From Phytomonas francai (taxonomy: Eukaryota > Euglenozoa > Kinetoplastea > Trypanosomatida > Trypanosomatidae), in contig MJCC01000018.1 in NCBI GenBank assembly GCA_001766655.1, positions 78,737-95,290 of the forward strand: a stretch of DNA of 16,554 nt, read 5' to 3'. Below are positions 9,011 to 16,554 of this stretch, piece by piece (position 1 is the first letter of the stretch; each line of letters starts with the position of its first letter). A program made the translations under genes and the position numbers. Below the pieces are notes generated by a model. The model did not search any database. It had not been told where the DNA came from and was given only the letters and a program-made list of their open reading frames with translations.

Positions 9011-9091
9011 ATGGATAAGAAGGAGAGAGCCGTCGTTTGGAATGTCTACTCGCTTCGCATTTGCGCTGAAAGTCAATTGACTTATTGCTAA
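9011..9091 (+). CDS. Possible 26-codon ORF after an acceptor-like site
   Basis: An ATG one nucleotide after the CAG opens 26 codons, starting MDKKERAVVWNVYSL and ending at TAA 9089-9091. Its composition is mixed, not low-complexity, but it is too short to assign. If the acceptor is used, this would be either a small peptide gene, an upstream ORF in the long gene's leader, or chance. Listed only because of the adjoining splice-like signal. Confidence 0.2.
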   Translation: MDKKERAVVWNVYSLRICAESQLTYC

Positions 9092-9222
9092 ATGAATCTT
9101 TTTACATTAAATGAATTTATAATTACTTAAAAAAAAAAAACGAAATAAAAGTGAAGAAAAGGGTAAGGTTCTGGTCTATGTGATAAACTATCCATGCGCG
9201 CACAAGGGTGGATGTTCTACTA

Positions 9223-9274
9223 TTTTTTTCCCCTTTTCATACACCTATCGATTCATGCAAATGACTAAATGAAG
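9223..9274 (+). promoter_or_regulatory. Probable trans-splice acceptor of the 1209-residue gene
   Basis: Pyrimidine tract at 9223-9238. The first AG after it is 9273-9274, only 2 nt before the ATG at 9277; another AG is at 9275-9276. Two upstream ATGs (9255 and 9261) in a five-codon mini-ORF that ends at 9272 would be removed if this acceptor is used. Confidence 0.5.
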
Positions 9275-9276
9275 AG

Positions 9277-12200
9277 ATGTACACGTCAAGTAAAATTGAG
9301 CTCTTACCAGGATTGCATATCGACCGCAATGCCCCTCAGGAGGTGCCCCTGAATGAAATCCAATCCAACTACCGCCCGACGACGGCGGTTTACACCAGTG
9401 ATGCCGCCTCAGGCCTCATGAGCACGACCCCGCTCATCAGTACGGAAGGCTCTCGAGTAAAACCCGCCATCAGCGCCCTCAGCCTCGCACCTGCCGGGGT
9501 GCAGAACAAAAATGCCGACCCCCAGGAGCAACGCGCCCTTGAACGGGCAAAAGAGTACGTGGAAAGACTCACAGGCGGTGCGGGCTTCAACTCGAAGGAG
9601 GCGAGCAAAAGCGAGCTGGAGTACCCCCCCCTCCCCGACTCCTCCCTGCCGCTTTCCATATTCGACCGGGTTTCTAAAAATAAAAGGCTGGAGCACCTCG
9701 ACGTGTACCTCGCGCGGTATACCTCGGTTCGCCATAGCGACGACACGCAGCGGAATGTGGAGGTGCGCAGGGTGGTCAGTGAAATTGCCCGCATGCAGCC
9801 TAAATTGCGGTCGATCTGCCATCAGCTCAACCGCTACCTATGCGAGCTGTCTAATACAAACCAGGAGATGAAAACACACCACAAGGCGACCCTGGAGCGG
9901 CAGGAACGGGATATTTACAAACGATTCGAATCCTTCTTTGAAGATAAAATCTTCGCCATCTTGCGTGAGAAGAGGGAGATGGAGGAGACCATAAAGAAGC
10001 TCAAGGCGGAGGTAATGAAGCTACGCAAAGAGCGTGACGATGAGCTATGCCAGCTCAAAGAGGAACTTCTCCGCCGCCTCAACGTCTGCGAGCGGAAGGA
10101 GGAGGAGTTCTCCTCCTTCCGGCAGCTCATTGCGGCCGTTTTCAACACGAACGGTCTTCTGAGTAAGCGTGTGGAGGATTTGGAGGCGCTGCTGACCCGC
10201 CACCGGGTTCAAATCCCCCCCTCGAATGCCGACCTCCACGCTTTTTCCACCTCGGCGGTGAGCGCGACGAAGGGGGGTGGCGCCGCGCAAGGCGGCCTTG
10301 ACGAGGCTGTGGTTCACTACGACGCGAAGCAGCCCATCCACCAGCTCTTCCCCGACTTCATGCAGGCGTCGAAGGAGGAGATGCGGCTCTCGCGGCTGAC
10401 GCTGCAGCGGGAGCTTCTGACGTGCGCGTTTGACGAGCGCAGCGCCTACAGGCTCCAGATCACCGGCCTCCAGAACGAAAACGTGGACCTGAAGCTCCGA
10501 ATCACGCAGCTGGAGAATACCATCCGGGAGCGGGACGAGTACATCTACGAGAAGCGCTTCCTCGGACGGTGTCCGCGGGCCCGCGCCCCCCCAAGGACGA
10601 CTGCGCTAGCCCACGAAGAGCTCGACACGCAGCGCGCGGAGGTGTCTAGCGAGGGCGAGCCCCTGACGCCGCGCCCGCGCGATGTCCCCTTTGCCCTCAA
10701 AACCGAGCTCGGGATTGATCTGAACCAAAGCACGAACGACATCGTCCTGGAGCTCGCGGAGGTGGCCGTCAACCTGAAGCACCAGCTGAACACCGCGCTC
10801 GTGCGGCTGCACCAGTCGACCAGCGTGAAGGAGTGGATGACGGAGGAGACGATGATGGAGATCGACAGCGAGCGGGGCGGCGACCGCGGCGGCCTCCTCC
10901 CGACCTACCCCGCCGACCAGTGGAACTCGCTCCCGCACTTCCTCCGGACCACGATCGCCCCGACGACGGTGAACCTGCGCTGGCGGGCCGCCGACGTCGC
11001 CTACCTCCTGCACAGCTTCTTCACGCACTTTGAGGCCCTCCGCGAGGCCGCGCGGGGGGCCCGCGACGCCCGCATGCTCGCGCCGCGCGTGCTTCAGCAG
11101 TCCGAGCGCCGCGAGGCCCTCCCGGTCCGGCTCGACGCCACCGCCGAGGAGATGCGGCGCGCGCCGAGCGAGGTCCCTTTCGGGTACGTCGTCTCGCAGT
11201 TCATCCGGGAGACGCTGCGGGGGCTCGGGCTGGGGCAAAAGCAGGCCGCGCTCGCAGGACGCGACCCGGGGCGGGGCCCCGTCGTCCTCCCGCCGAGCCT
11301 CGCCCACGGGCTCGTCCTGCCCGGCACCGTCCAGACGACGACGGCGGTCGGCGGCGGCTGGCCCCTCGCCGCCGAGTTCACGCAGTTCGCGTACAACCTC
11401 TGGTGGGCGGTCCGGCGCTACCGCCGGACGCAGCCACTCTGCCAGCTCTTCCTCGACGTCGTCGACGGGGTGCTGCCGGTCGAGGTCTTCGCCGTCTCGG
11501 ATACCGTCCTCGGCATCGTCAAGGACGTCTTCCAGCGGCTCGATACGGACGGAACGGGGATGCTTTCCTACTGGCGGCTCGTCGGCGCGGTCGTGAAAAT
11601 GACAACAGACCTGCACGCTCAAGTCGCGCGAAGCGGTGCTTTGATGGTTGTGCAGACATTTAGGGAGAATGAATGCCCGCTCGTGGGCGGTCGCATCCCC
11701 CTTGCAGCGGTGGTCGCCGATGAGACGAATTACGACCTCCATCAACAACAGAGGGCATCCAGCAAGCCGCGCTCCATCTCAGCCGAGAGGAATTCAGAAA
11801 TCTCTCGAGCAAAAGACAGTACTGGATTTTCACCAACTCAGAAAGGATCCTCGGTTTCGTTAACGGGCAAAAAACCGCCTCCGAATGGCGCGTCAATTCT
11901 TCTGCGCTTCTTCCGCAGCCTCGTGTTGCAGCGCTATGCCAGCACATATCAAATGATCGAAGAATTGCTCGGGCCCCTCGTCGAGGAGAGCGACGTAGTC
12001 TTCGGTCTCTACGTGATTCCCGTGAGTGCGATAATGCGTCTAGTTTCACGCATGAAAGAGGAGCCCACCGAGGACATCGACCGAGAGCTGAGCACCACCT
12101 TCACGCAGATGGATTTGCAGCGGATCGCGACGCTGCCGGCGCACGCCGTGTTCCGTGGAAGCCACTTCGCAGACGCGCTGAATCACGCGACACGCGAAGC

Positions 12201-12906
12201 AAACAGCGACGACGACGACACAGATCGCAGCTCTACCATCCATAAGCCAAGACCGACGCCATTTTCCCAAAACTATATTGATATGGTTAAGGAACGCCGC
12301 ATCGAAGAGCGCAAGCATGGCGGGAACCACTACGCCCTCCTCGCGTCGCTAATTGAGGAGGTGCTCAAATGCTTGCCCCGGCTTAGCCGACCCGTGCACT
12401 TCCCCTTTAAGCAGCGCCTCCTACCTACACCGGATCAACACAGTAAACAGGGAGACAGCGGTGACACCATGTCGACTGGTGAGCCCAACGCCAGAGCAAA
12501 CGGGCCAAAGATGGTTCGGAGGCCGCCATCCCGTGGCTCTGCTCCCCACAGTGACTCCTATCCGCGCCGGAAACAACAGAAAAAAATCAACACTACCGCA
12601 AGTACAGAGAAAAATCCCCGGAAAGCAGACGAGAAAGTGTCGAAAAAGAAGAATGCGGGGTCAGTTCTCAAGACGGGGTCAGAATCTGGGCCCACTCAGA
12701 CCTTGATCACACCATCTGAGAACAGTCTTAAAGACTTAACAATGTTCGTTCCGATCGAGCTTATGGCTATGCTTCGTGTTGAAGATCAGCTTGTTGAATG
12801 GTATGGCTTCTGCAGAGAAATGCGGAAGAAGGTAGTGCCCTTTACAGAGAAGATCTTCACGCCGGCATCGGTCGTTGAGGTAAGCCATGCAAAACTGGAC
12901 CCCTAA
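9277..12906 (+). CDS. Large coiled-coil protein with one degenerate EF-hand
   Basis: 1209 residues, function not recognised. Order of parts: low-complexity N-terminus (1-90); mixed region with LEHLDVYLARYTSVRHSD; a strongly charged coiled coil at about 198-310; a second at about 362-428; a Pro/Arg linker; a long mostly helical middle; an EF-hand-like loop DTDGTGMLSYWR at 756-767 flanked by helices; and a Lys/Ser-rich disordered stretch (about 1048-1150) before a short helical C-terminus. The EF-hand has Asp at positions 1 and 3 and Gly at 6 but Arg in place of the final Glu, so calcium binding is doubtful. No signal peptide or membrane segment is evident. A cytoskeletal or flagellar role would fit the architecture but is only inference. 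Codon use is very GC-rich from about 10210 to 11600 and milder on both sides. Confidence 0.9.
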   Translation: MYTSSKIELLPGLHIDRNAPQEVPLNEIQSNYRPTTAVYTSDAASGLMSTTPLISTEGSRVKPAISALSLAPAGVQNKNADPQEQRALERAKEYVERLTGGAGFNSKEASKSELEYPPLPDSSLPLSIFDRVSKNKRLEHLDVYLARYTSVRHSDDTQRNVEVRRVVSEIARMQPKLRSICHQLNRYLCELSNTNQEMKTHHKATLERQERDIYKRFESFFEDKIFAILREKREMEETIKKLKAEVMKLRKERDDELCQLKEELLRRLNVCERKEEEFSSFRQLIAAVFNTNGLLSKRVEDLEALLTRHRVQIPPSNADLHAFSTSAVSATKGGGAAQGGLDEAVVHYDAKQPIHQLFPDFMQASKEEMRLSRLTLQRELLTCAFDERSAYRLQITGLQNENVDLKLRITQLENTIRERDEYIYEKRFLGRCPRARAPPRTTALAHEELDTQRAEVSSEGEPLTPRPRDVPFALKTELGIDLNQSTNDIVLELAEVAVNLKHQLNTALVRLHQSTSVKEWMTEETMMEIDSERGGDRGGLLPTYPADQWNSLPHFLRTTIAPTTVNLRWRAADVAYLLHSFFTHFEALREAARGARDARMLAPRVLQQSERREALPVRLDATAEEMRRAPSEVPFGYVVSQFIRETLRGLGLGQKQAALAGRDPGRGPVVLPPSLAHGLVLPGTVQTTTAVGGGWPLAAEFTQFAYNLWWAVRRYRRTQPLCQLFLDVVDGVLPVEVFAVSDTVLGIVKDVFQRLDTDGTGMLSYWRLVGAVVKMTTDLHAQVARSGALMVVQTFRENECPLVGGRIPLAAVVADETNYDLHQQQRASSKPRSISAERNSEISRAKDSTGFSPTQKGSSVSLTGKKPPPNGASILLRFFRSLVLQRYASTYQMIEELLGPLVEESDVVFGLYVIPVSAIMRLVSRMKEEPTEDIDRELSTTFTQMDLQRIATLPAHAVFRGSHFADALNHATREANSDDDDTDRSSTIHKPRPTPFSQNYIDMVKERRIEERKHGGNHYALLASLIEEVLKCLPRLSRPVHFPFKQRLLPTPDQHSKQGDSGDTMSTGEPNARANGPKMVRRPPSRGSAPHSDSYPRRKQQKKINTTASTEKNPRKADEKVSKKKNAGSVLKTGSESGPTQTLITPSENSLKDLTMFVPIELMAMLRVEDQLVEWYGFCREMRKKVVPFTEKIFTPASVVEVSHAKLDP

Positions 12907-13447
12907 GAGGCCCATTCTGACGACAACCACGTCAAAGATGAAAAAGACGAGGTGCAAAAAAAACAGTAGTTACGAGACATCTGTCACACAAAAAGGTCTT
13001 TAAAATTGAACACATTTTTGGCGAAACGGACTTTGCTTTTCACCCTAATATGGGATTATACAATGTGTGCGTTGCTCTATAATTCTTCAATATACAGTAA
13101 AGCGGAGGTACACTTGTCATCATAGCCAAAGTGAAATATTGTACAATATCGACAATGTCACGTATCTAACTTTTATTTAAAAAAGGACATTAGAGCCTTA
13201 TATAAGTGAAACTTGGAGGCTGACGTTGTCACAAATAGTTTATGTAAAGCACTTTCTCATGCTGGACAGTTACACGAAGGATTCTTTTTAACAAAACTCA
13301 TAAGCGGGAAAGGGAAGGGCTAAACGCTGATTCAATGGCTAATGTGCCACACAAAATTTATCACCCCCTCTACGCAACTGCTAAAAATATAGCCTTCGTG
13401 TGTCATCATTTGCAGTACCCTTTTTTTCAACCTCTGATTATGATTCA
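12907..13447. other. AT-rich intergenic region before RPS15 copy 2
   Basis: No gene seen. The frame of RPS15 copy 2 is open back to an ATG at 13335, but that extension runs through T and G homopolymers and past the acceptor, and copy 1 lacks it, so it is not taken as coding. Confidence 0.6.
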
Positions 13448-13532
13448 CTTTTCCTTCTTTTCCGTTACATTTTTTTTTCTTTTTTTTTGGGGGGGGGGGG
13501 GGTCACCAACACTCAAAAAACGTATTATTCAG
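13448..13532 (+). promoter_or_regulatory. Polypyrimidine tracts and trans-splice acceptor of RPS15 copy 2
   Basis: Pyrimidine tracts at 13448-13463 and 13470-13488 are followed by a run of 14 G, then by CAG at 13530-13532, 15 nt before the ATG at 13548. No AG occurs between the tract and this site. The layout differs from copy 1, where the AG follows the tract at once. Confidence 0.6.
13489..13502. repeat. Run of 14 G
   Basis: An uninterrupted mononucleotide G run that directly follows an 8-T run, between the splice pyrimidine tract and the acceptor AG of RPS15 copy 2. Confidence 0.85.
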
Positions 13533-13547
13533 AGAAGGCGCACCACA

Positions 13548-14006
13548 ATGGCCACGAACCTCACACAGGAGCAATATGACAAGCTCAAGAAGGAGCGCAC
13601 GTTCCACAAGTTCACCTACCGCGGACTCGAGATCGACCCCCTGATGGCGCTCAGCGAGGAGGAGTTCAAGGCGCTGGTGCACGCGCGCGCGCGCCGGCAC
13701 ATGAACCGCCACGCGGACCGCCGCCCGCCGGTGCTGCTGAAGCGCCTGCGCGAGGCGAAGAAGCACGTGAAGGTGGGCGAGAAGCCGAAGGCGGTGAAGA
13801 CGCACCTGCGCGACGTCATCGTGACGCCGGAGATGGTGGGGTCCGTCGTCGCCATCTACAACGGGCGGCAGTTCAACGCGGTCGAGATCAAGGGCGAGAT
13901 GATCGGGCACTACCTCGGTGAGTTCTCGCTCACGTACAAGCCTGTCATGCACGGCCGCCCCGGTGTCGGCGCCACCCACTCCTCTCGGTTCATCCCGCTC
14001 AAGTAA
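13548..14006 (+). CDS. RPS15: 40S ribosomal protein S15 (uS19 family), copy 2
   Basis: 152 residues, the same protein as copy 1, with the same uS19 signatures ([40 protein letters not shown]). The ATG at 13548 is chosen over the in-frame ATG at 13335 because it matches copy 1, lies just after the acceptor, and the extension is homopolymer-rich. Two dispersed copies of a ribosomal protein gene are common in trypanosomatids and raise gene dosage where transcription is not individually controlled. Here two unrelated genes lie between them. Different 5' leader and 3' flank sequences beyond the shared block could give the two mRNAs different stability or translation. Confidence 0.98.
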   Translation: MATNLTQEQYDKLKKERTFHKFTYRGLEIDPLMALSEEEFKALVHARARRHMNRHADRRPPVLLKRLREAKKHVKVGEKPKAVKTHLRDVIVTPEMVGSVVAIYNGRQFNAVEIKGEMIGHYLGEFSLTYKPVMHGRPGVGATHSSRFIPLK

Positions 14007-14039
14007 GCACAACGGCAACCGGTGAGCTTGGAACGGCGA

Positions 14040-14059
14040 AGGAGGCCTCTCTGCCTCCT
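14040..14059 (+). other. Short inverted repeat in the RPS15 3' UTR, copy 2
   Basis: The same AGGAGGC/GCCTCCT hairpin as after copy 1, at the same distance from the stop codon and near the right end of the duplicated block. Confidence 0.5.
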
Positions 14060-14218
14060 CCTTCGCTCAAGTCGAATGATCGGTTATAATGTCGAAAAGG
14101 TGAAAACAAATCGCATCTCATTACAGTTTCAGGGTTGGGGTGATTTCCCTTTTCACGTGCCCTTTCCTTTCATAGCATTAATTTTATTCGTTAATTTAAA
14201 AAAGTTCTTACGATACCA

Positions 14219-14220
<2 letters not shown>

Positions 14221-14249
<29 letters not shown>
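14221..14249. repeat. CT-then-TG compound microsatellite
   Basis: A CT dinucleotide run of about 19 nt passes directly into a TG run. Confidence 0.9.
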
Positions 14250-14440
14250 CGTCATCGGAGGCTCGTTTTATTATGTTATGTGAAGCTATCATACTCTCAA
14301 ATCTACATTTGTGCTATTCCCTTTTGTGTGATTTTTCCTTCTGCTAGCAGATTCCTCTAAGACCTCAAAAAATTGAATCAAAGAGGTGTTTAAAGTCATA
14401 ATTTATTAAAAGGTTAAACGTGTAACCACTGTTCAAATAC

Positions 14441-14472
14441 GCATACACGCACACATACATATATATATATAC
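14441..14472. repeat. CA/TA compound microsatellite
   Basis: Alternating purine/pyrimidine units that pass from CA-type to TA repeats. Confidence 0.7.
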
Positions 14473-15047
14473 GTAAGTATCATATTGTTAACTCTGATAT
14501 AGACATTTTCTATAAAAATAAACATTACATAGCGATATAAAACACCTTCTAGTTCATAATAGCCCAATAAAGTAAACAAAGTACAAGAGGGTGCCAAAAG
14601 AAACAAACTTATTTCCTCTTTGTTCACACGCCTTCGCTTTCCCTTCTGTTCATATACTTCATAAAAGAACAGGAGAGGGAGAAAGCCTCAGAAGGATCAT
14701 CTCCGACTTAGCGGCGTGGATTGAATGCCTAACGGGGGAGGGGGTTATTAGGAATACAATCATAGCTTCATCTGCTCTTTTGACGGGGTCTTTCATATCC
14801 CAAAACAAGAATAGGCATCCTCTGTTGTGATAAAAAAAATTGGATATCTTCACTGCCGCGCCACCATTATCTATCCTCATACGAAGAGTGGGGAGGGGAG
14901 GTGGTAGAGGCATTGAAAAAAGTTAAAAGAAATAAAGGCGGTAAAGTACCAGTTTGGTAGAACGTGGACGTATAGAAATAGTAATATCAGTAAGGTATCC
15001 TTACGTTCGTAGCAAGACCAATCAAGCGCAATACAACTGAAAGAAAG

Positions 15048-16554
15048 ATGGCTAACTCAGTGGTGAATGTTTTGGATATTATGAGACTGGAGGAAATCAA
15101 GCGGCACAGTATCAAGTCCGCGGAAATCAAGTATAGACAATTACTACAAGATGAAGGAAAAAAAATGGGTAGTGAAACTCGTCCCTTGAATGCCTTTTCA
15201 AGGACAGAGACGCTGGTTCACATCCAGAACTTCCTGAGAGACGAGCACCTCCCCGCTTTAGAAAGGATACTCGATAGATCTGTTGTTCAAAAGGGAAAAA
15301 ACAGTTCGCTGCAGATAGCCTCCACTTCAACCACTTTCGTGAATGGCGTAGAAGGGCATCAACTTCAGGAGCTATCCACCATGATTACACAACAACAGGA
15401 TTTTTTTATGGATGAAAGCGAAGGACGTGAGGATATCTATTTAAAAGAGCAGTTTTCCTTCGAATATCTGATGATACTAAGTAAGGAAAGCGAAGACATA
15501 GCGCTACGCAACCAAAACGAACGCCTTGGTGGTGAGAAGATGACACGGTTCAAGCTGCGAAATATTGAGGAATTAGTCGAGCATGAGAACCATCAGCGCA
15601 ACCTAATATGCACCCAAGAAAGGGTCTCACGTGGAAAAATCCAAAATGCGTGGAAGGGGTTCCGCGATTTCAGAGTCCGTGACTCTCCAGAACCTTCAAG
15701 ATACCAGCCCTTTGGAAGTATGAAGAGTGGAATCAAGGAGTGGAGCGGCAATTTCATTGATAATGGCCTCCATGATACTACGCGAAGGAGTACTGCATTC
15801 GTGTTGGGCACGTCGGAGGGTTCACAACGGAACCTCCAGCGCGACCCGCTTTATCAAATCCAGCTGGAAGAAGCGCAGAAAAGATCAGAGTACTGCATGG
15901 CCTTCCAAAAATTAATAAATCAAAAGTACCGTGAAATTCTACACATGCCTAGAAAAAGGCTCGTTATGGACTTGCATAAAAATAAGAATGACAGTGAAGG
16001 ACCAGTACTGGAAAAATTCCGACCTATCCCTTTTACTACCCTACAAGCATACGATCGAGTGATATCGTCGACAATAGAAGATGGAGAAGAAAAAGAAGAA
16101 ATAAGCATCGTAAGCTATCCGCATCTCAACGTCATCCATTCAGAAGAAAGGAAAATCCTCGACGAAGAGTCGACAGAACGGGATGAGATTTACAATATGG
16201 AAGTTAGGGGATTGATAGACATCTTGAACCAGTATCTACGAGTACGATCTCTTCTACAAACACAGATAAAGATGATTACAGTAGAAGAATATGATAAACG
16301 GCAAGAAGTTCAAGAAGACGAAGTCAAAAACCTAATATTCATCATTAAAAAGATTGCAAATAAAATAAAGGAGCAACGCCAAATTATGGAAAAAATTGCA
16401 AAGGAAAAAGAAGAAAGTAGGGAAAAAATACATATCAAAGAGGACGACGAGCGCGCCGCGATCAAGGCATGGGAGGCCCTTGACTTCCAGAACCTCACCG
16501 GCGTGTGCCTGCAGAGTGCGACCATCATCTCAGAGGACGACGAGCGCGCCGCGA
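15048..16554 (+). CDS. Large coiled-coil protein entering a 31-residue tandem repeat (partial at right edge)
   Basis: Open from ATG 15048 to the window end, 502 codons, no stop. An in-frame TAA at 14991-14993 lies upstream with no other ATG between, which supports this start. The first 464 residues are charged and mainly helical, with coiled-coil-like stretches, strongest at about 380-464 (runs of Lys/Glu such as EKIAKEKEESREK). From 16440 the sequence changes abruptly: EDDERAAIKAWEALDFQ begins a 31-residue unit, and EDDERAA recurs at 16533, exactly 93 bp later, where the window ends. The base composition also jumps from AT-leaning to GC-rich at that point. Large repeat proteins of this type in kinetoplastids are often cytoskeletal, but I do not recognise this repeat and assign no function. 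The true length cannot be seen. Confidence 0.85.
   Translation, partial: MANSVVNVLDIMRLEEIKRHSIKSAEIKYRQLLQDEGKKMGSETRPLNAFSRTETLVHIQNFLRDEHLPALERILDRSVVQKGKNSSLQIASTSTTFVNGVEGHQLQELSTMITQQQDFFMDESEGREDIYLKEQFSFEYLMILSKESEDIALRNQNERLGGEKMTRFKLRNIEELVEHENHQRNLICTQERVSRGKIQNAWKGFRDFRVRDSPEPSRYQPFGSMKSGIKEWSGNFIDNGLHDTTRRSTAFVLGTSEGSQRNLQRDPLYQIQLEEAQKRSEYCMAFQKLINQKYREILHMPRKRLVMDLHKNKNDSEGPVLEKFRPIPFTTLQAYDRVISSTIEDGEEKEEISIVSYPHLNVIHSEERKILDEESTERDEIYNMEVRGLIDILNQYLRVRSLLQTQIKMITVEEYDKRQEVQEDEVKNLIFIIKKIANKIKEQRQIMEKIAKEKEESREKIHIKEDDERAAIKAWEALDFQNLTGVCLQSATIISEDDERAA
16440..16554 (+). repeat. 93-bp in-frame tandem repeat, one full unit and the start of a second
   Basis: The 22 nt at 16440-16461 recur at 16533-16554, offset 93 bp. 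The unit codes for 31 residues, starting EDDERAAIKAW and ending SATIIS. The array probably continues beyond the window. Confidence 0.8.

Larger units (their letters stand above)
8284..9276. other. 1-kb intergenic region, mostly empty
   Basis: AT-rich sequence with A and T runs and no long open frame. The one point of interest is a pyrimidine tract with a CAG and a tiny ORF at about 8971-9091, listed separately. Confidence 0.6.
13541..14063 (+). repeat. Duplicated 523-bp block, copy 2 (RPS15 plus short UTR parts)
   Basis: Second copy of 6254-6776, at an offset of 7287 bp in direct orientation. No mismatch was seen on reading both through, including silent positions and the UTR parts. Confidence 0.9.
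14064..15047. other. Intergenic region with microsatellites, no convincing gene
   Basis: Contains a CT-then-TG run (about 14221-14249) and a CA/TA run (about 14441-14472). A frame at 14591-14830 has no ATG start but reads fairly like protein near RRIISDLAAWIECL; with no family match it is not called. The leader of the last gene has only weak pyrimidine stretches, with a possible acceptor AG at 15011-15012. Confidence 0.55.

Noticed and set aside
10606..11748. 380-codon open frame on the - strand opposite the coiled-coil gene
   Set aside because: It coincides with the GC-rich codon island of the + strand gene and has shadow-like composition (Arg, Asp, Val, Glu) without recognisable motifs.
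13335..13547. 71-residue N-terminal extension of RPS15 copy 2
   Set aside because: It runs through T and G homopolymers and the splice acceptor, is absent from copy 1, and has no counterpart in the uS19 family.

Overview
The window looks like nuclear DNA of a trypanosomatid or related kinetoplastid. All supported genes lie on the + strand. None of the intact genes shows an intron. Several gene starts follow a polypyrimidine tract and an AG, the pattern of spliced-leader trans-splicing acceptors. GC-rich genes alternate with AT-rich intergenic DNA full of microsatellites. The encoded proteins (a GSK3-type kinase, a uS19-family 40S ribosomal protein, a NatC-type N-acetyltransferase and long coiled-coil proteins) are eukaryotic. 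I could not settle the genus.

Layout, left to right: the 3' end of an unidentified GC-rich gene (2-226); an AT-rich spacer; an intact GSK3-type kinase gene with three long low-complexity insertions (1017-2915); a 1.8 kb spacer; a broken EHD-family (dynamin-like) GTPase gene, still readable through its P-loop, DTPG, NKLD and GDFPS motifs but split over several frames (4759-5803); RPS15 copy 1 (6261-6719); a NatC catalytic subunit gene, NAA30/MAK3 type (7306-8283); a 1-kb spacer with a possible tiny spliced ORF; a 1209-residue coiled-coil protein with one degenerate EF-hand (9277-12906); RPS15 copy 2 (13548-14006); and a large coiled-coil gene that starts at 15048, runs off the right edge, and enters a 93-bp (31-residue) tandem repeat just before the edge.

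The two RPS15 copies appear identical over 523 bp but have unrelated flanks, which points to gene conversion. Their 5' splice signals differ, and copy 2 has a run of 14 G between its pyrimidine tract and its AG. The genes do not form a functional pathway. The arrangement fits a kinetoplastid polycistronic transcription unit of mostly unrelated housekeeping and cytoskeletal-type genes. I saw no CRISPR array, transposase, tRNA or rRNA. The best candidates for new biology are the decayed EHD gene, the 31-residue repeat protein at the right edge, the gapped GSK3 and the converted RPS15 pair.
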